Assembly (NCBI RefSeq): GCF_014280235.1
Contig: NZ_CP047940.1
Location: 806,001-870,000 of the forward strand
DNA: 64,000 nucleotides
Reading direction: 5' to 3'
Source of the DNA: Cyanobium sp. NS01
GTDB lineage: Bacteria; Cyanobacteriota; Cyanobacteriia; PCC-6307; Cyanobiaceae
The notes beneath the pieces were generated by a model. It did no database searches. It saw nothing but the letters and a program-made list of their open reading frames with translations, and had not been told where the DNA came from. Position numbers and translations under genes: made by a program. This document shows, in pieces, positions 43,503 through 52,403 of the stretch. Within the stretch, counting starts at the first letter, position 1; each line of letters starts with the position of its first letter.

Positions 43503-44206
43503 CCTCTCCCCTGGCCGCAGGGGTGGTGGTCGCCCTGATCAGTCTGCTGGCGGTGCTGGGGCCCCTGCTCGGGCTCTCACCCTGGTGGATCGCCCTGGCG
43601 GTGGCGCTCTGCCTCGGTGGTCTGAGCCTGGATGCCTTCCGCTTCGGGGGCCGGGGCGGCCATCTGCTGGCCGAGGCCATGCCAGGCGGTCAGTTGCGGC
43701 TGCGGCGCATCGCCACCCATGAGGCCGGCCATGTGCTGATCGCCGCACAGGAGGGGATGGTGGTGCGCCAGGTGCTGGTGGGCAGCCTCGCCTGTCTGCG
43801 CGTGGGCCTCAGCGCCGGCGGCACCACCGAGCTGGAGCCTCCGGCCAGCGCCAAACTGGCCCTTGAAGACCTGCGCCGCTGGAGCCGGGTGCTGCAGGCG
43901 GGCATGGTTGCCGAGCAGGTGATCTTCGGCGACAACGTCGGCGGCGCCGATGATCGCGCCCTGCTGGGCCGGCTCTGGGGCCTCTCGGGCCACGACGTGG
44001 ACACGGCCCAGCGCGAACAGCGCCGAGCCCGCCGCGAGGTGGAGCAGTGCCTGCGGAAGCGGCGCGAGGATCTGGACTGCCAGGCCCAGACCCTGCTGGC
44101 GGCGGCACCGCGCCTGGGCCGGGGCTCCCCGCCCGACAGCTCACACCAACCGCCCTCGGGCGCCGCGGCGCCGACGGAAGACTCCGGCGCCGAGCCGGGC
44201 CGATGA
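43499..44206 (+). CDS. Free-standing M41-type zinc peptidase domain, membrane-bound
   Basis: 235 residues. Two N-terminal hydrophobic helices, then a peptidase domain like that of FtsH without the AAA ATPase. The zinc motif HEAGH lies in RIATHEAGHVLIAAQEG, and GGADDRALLGRLWGL resembles the M41 segment carrying the third, acidic ligand. AGMVAEQVIFG matches the FtsH AAEELIFG region. The C-terminal tail is charged then Pro/Ser-rich. A protease acting on a membrane or membrane-associated substrate is inferred; it may instead be a regulatory FtsH-like subunit. It overlaps larC by four bases. Confidence 0.75.
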   Translation: MTSPLAAGVVVALISLLAVLGPLLGLSPWWIALAVALCLGGLSLDAFRFGGRGGHLLAEAMPGGQLRLRRIATHEAGHVLIAAQEGMVVRQVLVGSLACLRVGLSAGGTTELEPPASAKLALEDLRRWSRVLQAGMVAEQVIFGDNVGGADDRALLGRLWGLSGHDVDTAQREQRRARREVEQCLRKRREDLDCQAQTLLAAAPRLGRGSPPDSSHQPPSGAAAPTEDSGAEPGR

Positions 44207-45468
44207 CGCTGGCCCTGCTGGATTGCCCCACCGGCCTGGCGGGCAACATGCTGCTGGCGGCCCTGCTCGATCTCGGCGTGCCGCCAGCGGTGGTCCACGC
44301 CCCCCTGGCCGATCTGGGTCTTGGGGGCACTTACGCGCTCGAGATCAGCGAGCGCCGCAGCGGCGGGCTGCGGGGCCTGCACCTGGAGGTCGTGGACCAG
44401 GACGCCGACCCCCCGGCGCGCACCTGGCAATCCCTGCGTCGCACCCTGCTGGCGGCCCCCTGGCCCGAGGCGCTGCGGGCCAGGGTGCTCTCCGTGTTCG
44501 AGCTGCTGGCGGAGGCCGAAGCCAGCGTTCATGGCCATGCACCCGAGCAGGTGCACTTCCATGAAGTGGGGGCCCTCGATGCCCTGGTGGATGTGGTGGG
44601 GGTCTGCGCCGCCCTGCTGCACCTGGGCATCAGCCGGCTGGAGTGCACCCCGCCGCCGGCGGGGCACGGCACCGTGGCCACGGCCCACGGCCTCCTGCCG
44701 CTGCCGGCCCCCGCGGTGCTGGAGATCGCCCGCTGCCATGGCATTCCCCTGGCCTCCGCGGCCGGCTTCCCCGCCGGCGAACTCACCACTCCCACGGGTC
44801 TGGCCCTGATGGCGGCATGGGCGGAGAACTTCGGCCTGCCCCCGGCCCATCGGCCGCGCCAGGTGGGCATCGGCCTGGGCAGCCGTCAGCTCGACCGTCC
44901 CAACCTGCTGCGGCTGGTGCTGGCCGATCCGGTGGAGGGGCCCGGGGCCTCCCCAGGGCCCTCCCAGGGCGAGCAGGAGCTGGGGCCCGCTGTGGAAACC
45001 GTGCTGGAGCAGCAGGCCCAGATCGACGACGCCACCCCCGAAGACCTGGCCGTGCTGCAGGAGGCCCTGCGCCAGGCCGGCGCCCTGGAGGTGTTCTGCA
45101 CGCCGATCCAGATGAAGAAGGGACGCCCCGGCTGGCTGGTCACGGCCCTGGCCCACCCGGTCATGGCGGTCAGTCTGCGGGGTGTGTGGTGGCAGCACAG
45201 CACCAGCCTGGGTCTGCGCGAACGCAGCCAGCCCCGCTGGGTGCTGCCCCGGCGCCAGCGGCTGCTCCCCACCCCACTGGGGGAGGTGCCGATCAAGCAG
45301 GCCCTGCTGCCCGACGGCCGCTGGCGCAGCAAACCAGAACACGATGCCTTGGTGGGGCTCGCCCGCAGCCACAATCTCAGCATTGAGCAGGTGCGAGCCG
45401 TGGTTGAGGAGGCCCTGCGCAGCCAGTGTGATCAGGGGCAGCCTGGCGCCATTGAGGAGGCCCGATGA
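44203..45468 (+). CDS. larC: Nickel-pincer cofactor biosynthesis protein LarC
   Basis: 421 residues. LarC inserts nickel into the pyridinium-dithiodicarboxylate cofactor of lactate racemase-type enzymes. Family motifs: the N-terminal LLDCPTGLAGNMLLAALLDL, VHFHEVGALDALVDVVG, FPAGELTTPTGLALMAAW and MKKGRPGWLVTALAHP. The protein is continuous, so there is no LarC1/LarC2 frameshift of the type used in lactobacilli. larA, larB and larE are absent from the window. It overlaps its neighbours on both sides by four bases. Confidence 0.9.
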   Translation: MTLALLDCPTGLAGNMLLAALLDLGVPPAVVHAPLADLGLGGTYALEISERRSGGLRGLHLEVVDQDADPPARTWQSLRRTLLAAPWPEALRARVLSVFELLAEAEASVHGHAPEQVHFHEVGALDALVDVVGVCAALLHLGISRLECTPPPAGHGTVATAHGLLPLPAPAVLEIARCHGIPLASAAGFPAGELTTPTGLALMAAWAENFGLPPAHRPRQVGIGLGSRQLDRPNLLRLVLADPVEGPGASPGPSQGEQELGPAVETVLEQQAQIDDATPEDLAVLQEALRQAGALEVFCTPIQMKKGRPGWLVTALAHPVMAVSLRGVWWQHSTSLGLRERSQPRWVLPRRQRLLPTPLGEVPIKQALLPDGRWRSKPEHDALVGLARSHNLSIEQVRAVVEEALRSQCDQGQPGAIEEAR

Positions 45469-46502
45469 GCGGGCGTCTGGGCGGCCTGGCGAGTGGCCTG
45501 AAGCGGCAGTTTCAGGCCAGGCTGGCCCGCCTGCCTGCCCCGCCCGGCGGGCTGGGGCTCTGGTTCACGCTGCTGAGCTTCGGGTTTCTGCTGGCGGCCC
45601 TGGTCAACCACGGCCGCCAGATGCTGCAACTGAGTCTGGACCTGCAGGGCTGGCTCTGGCTGCTGCTGGCGGTGGGGGCAAGCCTGCTCAGCCTGGTGGC
45701 CAATGGGCTCGGCTTTGGCGCGGTGTTGCTCTGGCTGGGGCAGCGTCCCCGCTGGGCCGCCCTGGTGCGGATGTATCTCGACACCAACCTGCGCAAGTTT
45801 CTGCCGGGAGGGATCTGGCACCTCACCAGCCGGCTGGCCCTGCTGCGGGACCCGGCCGGTCCGCTGCTCAGCCCTGCGGCTTTGCCCCAGGCCCTGGCGG
45901 CCGTGCTGCTTGACCCGATGATTGCCGCCGTGGCAGCCCTGGCCCTGGTGGCGGCCGATGGCTGGCGCAGTGGGGTGGCCCTGGTGGCGCTGCTGCCCCT
46001 GTTGCTGTTGCTGCCCCGCTGGTTGAGGCCCCTGCTGCTGGCCCTCGAACGGCGCCGGGGCCCCCAGCTGGATCTGGCAAGTGGCTCCGAGACGCTGGCT
46101 GTGGGCCAGAGCGACGTTCCCCTGCCCGGTGTCTATCCCGTGGCCCCGCTGCTGGCCCAGCTGGGTTTCGTGCTGCTGCGCTTCGGCGGCTTCGCTTGCT
46201 GCGTGCTCGCCTTTGAGCTGCAGGGGTCCCTGGGGTGGGGCGGCTGGCTGGCGGCCTTCGCCCTCGCCTGGACCGCCGGCCTGGTGGTGCCAGGCGCTCC
46301 CGGGGGCATTGGCGTGTTCGAGGCGGTGCTGCTGCTGCGGCTCGGCGGCCAGATCGCCGAAGCGCCGCTGCTGGCCATCGCCATCAGCTACCGGCTCGCG
46401 GTGACCCTGGCCGATCTGCTGGCGGCCCTCACGGCTCGCCTGGACCAGCGCCTGGATCGCCCCACGGGCAGGAGCGGCCCAGGAGCTCGACCTGTGGTCT
46501 GA
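45465..46502 (+). CDS. UPF0104 / LPG-synthase-like membrane protein
   Basis: 345 residues with about eight helices. The last third carries the family signature VVPGAPGGIGVFEAVLLL; RWAALVRMYLDTNLRKFLPG resembles the cytoplasmic segment of the lysylphosphatidylglycerol-synthase membrane region. The family includes flippase-like domains of aminoacyl-phospholipid synthases, but the soluble transferase domain is missing. Lipid or polyisoprenoid handling is an inference. It overlaps larC by four bases. Confidence 0.8.
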   Translation: MSGRLGGLASGLKRQFQARLARLPAPPGGLGLWFTLLSFGFLLAALVNHGRQMLQLSLDLQGWLWLLLAVGASLLSLVANGLGFGAVLLWLGQRPRWAALVRMYLDTNLRKFLPGGIWHLTSRLALLRDPAGPLLSPAALPQALAAVLLDPMIAAVAALALVAADGWRSGVALVALLPLLLLLPRWLRPLLLALERRRGPQLDLASGSETLAVGQSDVPLPGVYPVAPLLAQLGFVLLRFGGFACCVLAFELQGSLGWGGWLAAFALAWTAGLVVPGAPGGIGVFEAVLLLRLGGQIAEAPLLAIAISYRLAVTLADLLAALTARLDQRLDRPTGRSGPGARPVV

Positions 46503-46525
46503 GTTGCGCCCCTGAGCTGCGAGCC

Positions 46526-47092
46526 ATGCCGCCATGGCCATGCTTCGCAATTGCGCCTATTGTTGAGAAGCCTGGGCTCGCTGTGGTGCCTTCCCCCCCC
46601 ACCCCTGGTTCCAGGGCTGCCGCCGCAGGGCCCACGGGGGGCCCTGAGGGCCTGCTCAGCGACAGCGAGGGGCTGCGCAACAGCCTTCATGACCGCGGTC
46701 AGCGGCTCACGCCTCAACGCCAGCGGGTGCTGGCTTTGTTTGAGCAGAGCGGTGAGGGCACCCACCTCAGCGCCGAAGAGGTGCATCAACGCCTGCTCAG
46801 AGCCAGCGAGCGGGTGTCCCTGGCCACCGTCTACCGCACCTTGAGGCTGCTCAGCTCGATGGGTCGCCTGCAGGAGCTGGAACTGCCGGAGGGGCGGCGC
46901 TTTGAGCTGGCCGGTGACACCACCCGCGATCACCACCATCTGGTGTGCGTGCGCTGCGGTCGCACCGAGGAATTCGAGAACACCGCGGTGCTGGTTGCCG
47001 GCGACGAGGCGGCCAAGGCCCACGCCTTTCGTCTGCTCGACTGTGTGCTCACGGTGCGGGCCCTCTGCCCCCGCTGTGCCGAACAGTCCTGA
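46526..47092 (+). CDS. zur: Fur-family regulator, probably Zur
   Basis: 188 residues from the ATG at 46526; the first ~45 residues look non-conserved, so the start may be later. The winged helix (LTPQRQRVLALFEQSGEGTH, VSLATVYRTLRLLSSMG) precedes the metal and dimer domain with DHHHLVCVRCGRTEEFEN and a second Cys pair LCPRC near the end. The HHHLVCVxC context fits cyanobacterial Zur (FurB) better than iron Fur. It is read into SulP, 11 bases on. Confidence 0.78.
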   Translation: MPPWPCFAIAPIVEKPGLAVVPSPPTPGSRAAAAGPTGGPEGLLSDSEGLRNSLHDRGQRLTPQRQRVLALFEQSGEGTHLSAEEVHQRLLRASERVSLATVYRTLRLLSSMGRLQELELPEGRRFELAGDTTRDHHHLVCVRCGRTEEFENTAVLVAGDEAAKAHAFRLLDCVLTVRALCPRCAEQS

Positions 47093-47103
47093 ACCCCGTC
47101 CCG

Positions 47104-48798
47104 TTGGCTCTCCCCTTCCCGGTCTGGTGGCGTTCCTACAGGCCTGAATGGCTCCGCTTCGACCTGGTGGCGGGGCTCACGGCGGCGGCAGTGGTGCTGC
47201 CCAAGGCCCTGGCCTTTGCCACGATCGCCGGCCTGCCAGTGGAAGTGGGGCTCTACACGGCCCTGGTGCCGATGCTGGTGTATGCGCTGCTGGGCAGCTC
47301 TCGGCCCCTGAGCGTGAGCACCACCACCACCCTGGCCATCCTGGTGGGCAGCGAGCTGGACCGGCTCGGTGTGGCCCAGGATCCGGCTCAGGCGCTGGCG
47401 AGCAGCAGCCTGCTGGCCCTGCTGGTGGGCCTGATGCTGCTGGTTGCCTCGCTGCTGCGGCTGGGCTTCGTCGCCAGCTTCATCTCCGAGTCAGTGCTGG
47501 TGGGGTTCAAGAGCGCCATCGGCGTCGTGATCGTGGTCGACCAGCTGCCCAAACTGCTGGGGGTGTCGATCGACAAGCTGGGGCTGTTCCGGGACCTGGC
47601 GGCGCTGGTGGCGGCGTTGCCCCAGGCGTCTATGGCCACCGTGGCCCTCTCCCTTGGGCTGGTGGCCCTGCTGATCGGCCTGGAGCGCCGCTGGCCCCGT
47701 CTGCCGGCGCCGCTGCTGGTGGTGGTGGTGGCGATCCTGCTCACCGCTGCGCTGGGTCTGCCGGAGCGCGGCGTGGCCGTGGTGGGGGCCATCCCCAGTG
47801 GGTTGCCCGCCTTTCAACTGCCTTTCCTCAACAGCGCAGGCCCATCCCCCCTGGCCCTGGCCAACCAGCTGTGGCCGGCCGCGGCCGGCATCGCCGTGAT
47901 GAGTTTCACCGAGAGCGTCGCGGCCTCGCGGGCCTTCCGCGAGATGGACGAACCGGCGCCGAATGCCAATCAGGATCTGCTGGCCCTCGGCGCCGCCAAC
48001 CTGCTGGGGGCCTGCTTCGGCGCGATGGCGGCGGGCGGCGGCACCTCCCAGACCGCTGTGAACCGCAACGCCGGCGCCCGCACCCAGCTGGCCGCGATAG
48101 TCACGGCGGCCGCCACGGTGGCCACCCTGTTGGTGCTGGCGCCCCTGATCGCCCTGATGCCCCAGGCCGCCCTGGCCGTGGTGGTGATCGCCTATGCCCT
48201 GGCGATGATCGCGCCGGCTGAATTCCTGGCGATCCGCCGCGTGCGGGCCCCGGAGTTCCGCTGGGCGGTGGTGGCCTTTCTGGGAGTGGTGTTCCTCGGC
48301 ACCCTGGAGGGCATCCTGGTGGCGGTGGTGTTGTCGCTGCTGTCGCTGGCGCAGCAGGAGGTCAACCCTGCCGTGTATGAGATGGGTCGTAAGCCGGGCA
48401 CGGATGGGTTTCGCCCTGTCTCGCCCCAGCACCCAGAGGATGAAACCTGGCCAGGGCTGTTGATCCTCCATCCCGAAGGTCGGCTCTTCTTTGCCAATGC
48501 GGAGGCCGTGTCCAGCCGCATGCGGCAACGGATCCATCGCGACAGGCCCAGGGTGGTGGTGCTGGATGGCAGCGCGGTGATCGACCTGGAGTACTCGGCG
48601 CTCAAGGCCCTGGTGGAGGCCGAGCGCCGGTTGCGCCGCGATGGCACCCAGCTGTGGATGGCTGGGTTGAATCCGGATGTGCTGAAGGTGGTGCGCCGCT
48701 CCGAGCTGGGCAGCCGCCTCGGGCCGGGCCGGCTCCACCTCACGGTGGAGCGCGCCGTGGAGCGTTTCCTGCAGCACGAGGCCGGCGACGGCTGCTGA
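47104..48798 (+). CDS. SulP family anion transporter with STAS domain
   Basis: About 564 residues from a TTG at 47104. Ten or more helices with family motifs KALAFATIAGLPVEVGLYTA and LLGSSRPLSVSTTTTLAILV, then NLLGACFGAMAAGGGTSQTA. The C-terminal ~110 residues are a STAS domain (FANAEAVSSRMRQRI, VVVLDGSAVIDLEYSALKAL). SulP members carry sulfate, bicarbonate (BicA) or other anions; the substrate cannot be fixed here. The start is weakly supported. It lies next to the Zur-like gene and the sulfatase neighbourhood. Confidence 0.88.
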   Translation: MALPFPVWWRSYRPEWLRFDLVAGLTAAAVVLPKALAFATIAGLPVEVGLYTALVPMLVYALLGSSRPLSVSTTTTLAILVGSELDRLGVAQDPAQALASSSLLALLVGLMLLVASLLRLGFVASFISESVLVGFKSAIGVVIVVDQLPKLLGVSIDKLGLFRDLAALVAALPQASMATVALSLGLVALLIGLERRWPRLPAPLLVVVVAILLTAALGLPERGVAVVGAIPSGLPAFQLPFLNSAGPSPLALANQLWPAAAGIAVMSFTESVAASRAFREMDEPAPNANQDLLALGAANLLGACFGAMAAGGGTSQTAVNRNAGARTQLAAIVTAAATVATLLVLAPLIALMPQAALAVVVIAYALAMIAPAEFLAIRRVRAPEFRWAVVAFLGVVFLGTLEGILVAVVLSLLSLAQQEVNPAVYEMGRKPGTDGFRPVSPQHPEDETWPGLLILHPEGRLFFANAEAVSSRMRQRIHRDRPRVVVLDGSAVIDLEYSALKALVEAERRLRRDGTQLWMAGLNPDVLKVVRRSELGSRLGPGRLHLTVERAVERFLQHEAGDGC

Positions 48799-48839
48799 GC
48801 GGGGCATCATGGGCGCCAGCCCTGCTGAGATCACGAAGG

Positions 48840-49865
48840 ATGTGGCGTTCCCTGGTTTCAGGCCTGCTGCTGGCCCCGCTGTACTGGCTGCCGGCTGTTC
48901 CAGCTGCGGCCCAGATCCAACCCCTGCCCTCCTGGAACGAGGGCGCTGCGCGCCAGCGCATCCTTCAGTTCGTGGCGGCGGTGACGACACCGGGTGGCCC
49001 TGACTACGTGGCGCCGGTGGAGCGCATCGCCGTGTTTGACAACGACGGCACGCTCTGGGCGGAGCAACCGATGTATGTGCAGCTGGCCTTCGCCATCGAT
49101 CGAGCCCGCACGCTGGTGAGTCAGCAACCTGAGCTGGCCGCCCATCCGGTGCTCGCTGCGGCCGCTGCGGCACGTCACGGAGAAGCAATGCCCAGCATGG
49201 GCATCCCAGAGCTGCTGGAGCTGGTGGCCCTCACCCATGCGGGTATGGATGCCGAGGCGTTCCGGGAGCTGGTCGGCAACTGGTTCGCCAGCGCCTGCCA
49301 TCCCACCTGGAAGCGTTCCTATCGCTCGCTCACCTACCAGCCGATGCGGGAGTTGCTCGACTACCTGAGGAGCCACGGTTTCCAGACCTACATCGTCTCC
49401 GCTGGTGGCGTGGAGTTCGTTCGGGTCGTGAGCGAGGAGCTCTACGGCATTCCCCCCGAGCAGGTGATCGGTTCGTTCGTGGCCAGCCGCTATGCCCTCC
49501 AGGACGGGCTGCCGACCATCGTCCGCCAGGCGGAAGTGCAGCTGATCAATGACGGGGCCATCAAGCCCGTGATGATCGAGCAGGTGATCGGCCGTCAGCC
49601 CATTGCCGCCTTCGGCAATTCCGATGGCGACTTCGAAATGCTGGAGTGGACCACCAGCCAGCCTGGGGCGAGCCTGGGGCTGATCGTGCACCACGACGAC
49701 CCGGAGCGGGAGGTGGCCTACGACAGCCCATCGTCCATTGGCCGCCTCGATCGGGCCCTCAAGGAAGCGCCCCGGAGGGGCTGGATGGTGGTGTCGATGC
49801 GCGACGACTGGGCCCGGGTGTTTGCCGATCATCCAGCCCGACCTCTGGAGGCTGAGTGCCCCTGA
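48840..49865 (+). CDS. Secreted HAD-superfamily phosphatase
   Basis: 341 residues. The signal peptide (MWRSLVSGLLLAPLYWLPA then VPAAAQ) predicts a periplasmic enzyme. HAD motif I is AVFDNDGTLW (nucleophile Asp), motif II TYIVSAGG, motif III near KPVMIEQVIG and motif IV AFGNSDGDFEML. The cap region between motifs I and II is helical. Similar proteins are annotated as haloacid-dehalogenase-like or phosphoserine-phosphatase-like. A GAAGG ribosome binding site precedes the ATG. It is followed 57 bases later by the first BASS-fold transporter. Confidence 0.82.
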   Translation: MWRSLVSGLLLAPLYWLPAVPAAAQIQPLPSWNEGAARQRILQFVAAVTTPGGPDYVAPVERIAVFDNDGTLWAEQPMYVQLAFAIDRARTLVSQQPELAAHPVLAAAAAARHGEAMPSMGIPELLELVALTHAGMDAEAFRELVGNWFASACHPTWKRSYRSLTYQPMRELLDYLRSHGFQTYIVSAGGVEFVRVVSEELYGIPPEQVIGSFVASRYALQDGLPTIVRQAEVQLINDGAIKPVMIEQVIGRQPIAAFGNSDGDFEMLEWTTSQPGASLGLIVHHDDPEREVAYDSPSSIGRLDRALKEAPRRGWMVVSMRDDWARVFADHPARPLEAECP

Positions 49866-49922
49866 CGCAGTCGCGCCTGGGCCGGCGGTCATAGGTTCAG
49901 GTCCTGCTCAAGACTCCCTTCC

Positions 49923-50798
49923 TTGGCCCAGCTCGCGGCCGCCCTCCCCGGGCTCACCCTGTTCGCGATCATGTTTGCCCTGGGGCTTGGCCTGCAGCCC
50001 CAGGCCCTGGGGCAGATCCGCCGCCGACCCGCCTTGGTGCTGCGGGTGCTGATCGGCTCCTGTGTGCTGGTGCCGCTGGTGCCGCTGGTGGCGCTGGTGC
50101 TGTTGAAGCTGCCGCTGAGCGCCGCCCTCTCGCCGCCAGTGCGCTTCGGCATCGCCCTGATGGCCATCTCGCCGAGTGCACCGCTCACCTTGCGCAAGGC
50201 AGGAAAGCAGGGGGGCGATCACCAGCTGGCGGCAGTGCTGCAGGCCTGCGCGGCGGTGGCGGCGATTGTGTCGATTCCCCTGCTGGCCGATCTGTTTCGG
50301 GCCTCGTTCGGCATCGAGGGCTGGGACATCGGCCCCAGGCAGGTGGCCATGCAGGTGAGCCTGGCCCAGGTGCTGCCCCTGCTGGCCGGACTGCTGCTGC
50401 GGCGTTGGCGGCGGGGCCTGGTGGAGCGGCTGGAGGGGCCCCTCAACAAGCTGGCCAATGGTCTGTTCCTCCTGCTGGTGCTGGTGGTGCTGATCAGGGT
50501 TGGCCCTGCGTTGCTGCCCTTCGTGGGGGCCAACCTGCCGGCCCTGGGTTTCATGGCGGTCATGGTGGCCACGGCGCTCGTGATCGGTTCCCTGGCTGCT
50601 GGTCCAGCGCCCGGGGAGAGCCTCACCGTGGCTCTGGTCACCTCGATGCGCAATCCCGGCCTGGCCCTGGTGTTTGCCACCACCTACGGGGCTGGGATGC
50701 CCGCCATCAAGCTGGCCGTGCTGGCTTACCTGCTGGTCACCGTGCTGCTGTCGGCTCCCTTTCTGCGCTGGCAGAAGGGCCTGCTGGCGCGGGTTTGA
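49923..50798 (+). CDS. BASS-fold transporter (bile acid:sodium symporter-like) 1
   Basis: 291 residues from a TTG at 49923, about nine helices. ARBASS-type features: MFALGLGLQPQALGQIRRRP at the start, a crossing region AISPSAPLTLRKAG, and VTSMRNPGLALVFATTYG near the C-terminus. Such transporters move organic anions, often with Na+. A diverged paralogue with the same ends (FLRWQK) is encoded at 56173, on the other side of the sulfatase and FGE genes. Substrate unknown. Confidence 0.75.
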   Translation: MAQLAAALPGLTLFAIMFALGLGLQPQALGQIRRRPALVLRVLIGSCVLVPLVPLVALVLLKLPLSAALSPPVRFGIALMAISPSAPLTLRKAGKQGGDHQLAAVLQACAAVAAIVSIPLLADLFRASFGIEGWDIGPRQVAMQVSLAQVLPLLAGLLLRRWRRGLVERLEGPLNKLANGLFLLLVLVVLIRVGPALLPFVGANLPALGFMAVMVATALVIGSLAAGPAPGESLTVALVTSMRNPGLALVFATTYGAGMPAIKLAVLAYLLVTVLLSAPFLRWQKGLLARV

Positions 50799-50870
50799 GA
50801 ACCGCAACGGCTCATGAGCCCTGGGGCTGCAGCGCGCAGAATGCAGGGCAGGTTCAAGCACCAACCCACC

Positions 50871-52373
50871 ATGCCGAACGGCCAACCCAACATCCTCATC
50901 CTCTGGGGCGACGACATCGGCCAGAGCAACCTCAGCTGCTACAGCGATGGGCTGATGGGCTACCACACCCCCAACATCGACCGCGTCGCCAACGAGGGCG
51001 GCCGCTTCATCCACTACTACGCCGAGCAGAGCTGCACCGCCGGCCGGGCGGCCTTCATCTCCGGGCAGAGCGTGTTCCGCACCGGCCTCAGCAAGGTGGG
51101 CCTGCCCGGCGCCGAGCTCGGCTACAGCACCGAGGATCCCACCATCGCCTCGCTGCTGAAGCCGCTGGGCTACCGCACCGGCCAGTTCGGCAAGAACCAC
51201 TTCGGCGACCGCGACGAGCACCTGCCCACCAACCAGGGCTTCGACGAGTTCTTCGGCAACCTCTACCACCTCAACGCCGAGGAGGAGCCGGAACTGCGCG
51301 ACTACCCCACGGCGGAGGAGCTGCCCGACTTCCGCAAGAATTTCGGCCCCCGGGGGGTGCTGCACTCCTGGGCCAACCCTGACGGCAGCCAACGGATCGA
51401 GGACACCGGCCCGCTGACCAAGAAGCGGATGGAAACCTGCGACGAGGAGTTCCTGAAGGAGGCCAAGCGCTTCATCCGTGATGCGGTGGCTTCCGGTGAG
51501 CCCTTCTTCGTGTGGTTCAACACCACCCACATGCACTTCCGCACCCATGCCCGACCCCAGGATCTGGGCCGCAGCGGTCGCTGGCAGTCGGAATACCACG
51601 ACGTGATGATCTATCACGACGAATGCATCGGCGAGATGCTCAACCTGCTCGACGAGCTGGGCGTCACCGATGACACGATCGTGATGTACAGCACCGACAA
51701 CGGGCCCCACATGAACAGCTGGCCTGACGCCGGCATGACTCCCTTCCGCAACGAGAAGAACTCCAACTGGGAAGGGGCCTACCGCGTGCCCGCCCTGGTG
51801 CGCTGGCCGGGCAAAATTGCGCCCGGCACCCTGTTCACCGAGATCGTGAGCCATCTCGACTGGCTACCCACCCTGGTGGCCGCCGCCGGGGAGCCCGAGG
51901 TCAAGGAGAAGCTCAAGGCCGGATACCAGGCCGGCAGCCGCCACTACCACGTGCATCTCGACGGCTACAACATGCTCGACTACTGGACGGGCAAAACCGA
52001 GAAGAGTCCCCGGGTGGAGTTCTTCTACTTCTCCGATGACGGCGACCTCACCGGTCTGCGCTACGACAACTGGAAGATGGTGTTCATGGAGCAGCGGGCC
52101 ACCGGCACCCTCCAAGTGTGGGCGGAACCCTTCACGGCCCTGCGGGTGCCGAAGATCTTCAACCTCAAGACCGACCCCTACGAACGGGCCGACATCACCT
52201 CCAACACCTACTGGGACTGGATGCTCGACCACGCCTTCATGCTGGTGCCTGCCCAGACCTACGTGGCCCGCTTCCTGGCCACCTTCCAGGAGTTCCCGCC
52301 CCGTCAGAAGGCGGCCAGTTTCTCACTGGAGGAGGTGATGGAGAAGATGCTCAGCACCACAGGGCATTCCTGA
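50871..52373 (+). CDS. Sulfatase (arylsulfatase type)
   Basis: About 500 residues from MPNGQPNILILWGDDIGQSN; the frame is open to 50814. The metal Asp pair lies in WGDDIG, the maturation motif is CTAGR in EQSCTAGRAAFISGQS (C-x-A-x-R, cysteine type, converted to formylglycine), and YSTDNGPHMNSWPDAGMTPF gives the later metal ligands. No signal peptide, so the enzyme probably works in the cytosol on an imported sulfate ester. A matching FGE gene lies at 54326. Substrate unknown. Confidence 0.9.
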   Translation: MPNGQPNILILWGDDIGQSNLSCYSDGLMGYHTPNIDRVANEGGRFIHYYAEQSCTAGRAAFISGQSVFRTGLSKVGLPGAELGYSTEDPTIASLLKPLGYRTGQFGKNHFGDRDEHLPTNQGFDEFFGNLYHLNAEEEPELRDYPTAEELPDFRKNFGPRGVLHSWANPDGSQRIEDTGPLTKKRMETCDEEFLKEAKRFIRDAVASGEPFFVWFNTTHMHFRTHARPQDLGRSGRWQSEYHDVMIYHDECIGEMLNLLDELGVTDDTIVMYSTDNGPHMNSWPDAGMTPFRNEKNSNWEGAYRVPALVRWPGKIAPGTLFTEIVSHLDWLPTLVAAAGEPEVKEKLKAGYQAGSRHYHVHLDGYNMLDYWTGKTEKSPRVEFFYFSDDGDLTGLRYDNWKMVFMEQRATGTLQVWAEPFTALRVPKIFNLKTDPYERADITSNTYWDWMLDHAFMLVPAQTYVARFLATFQEFPPRQKAASFSLEEVMEKMLSTTGHS

Positions 52374-52377
52374 GTTG

Positions 52378-52396
52378 GTCCCCCCAGCGGGGGGAC
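52378..52396. terminator. Strong GC hairpin between sulfatase and mscS
   Basis: GTCCCCCC (52378-52385) and GGGGGGAC (52389-52396) form a perfect 8-bp stem with a three-base loop, five bases after the sulfatase stop. It lies between convergent genes and lacks a long T tract, so it may act in either direction but weakly. Confidence 0.6.
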
Positions 52397-52403
52397 AACG
52401 CCA

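Noticed and set aside
43690-45372. 560-aa minus-strand frame over the peptidase and larC genes
   Set aside because: The plus-strand genes have motifs (HEAGH, LarC blocks) and overlapping starts and stops; the antisense frame has none.
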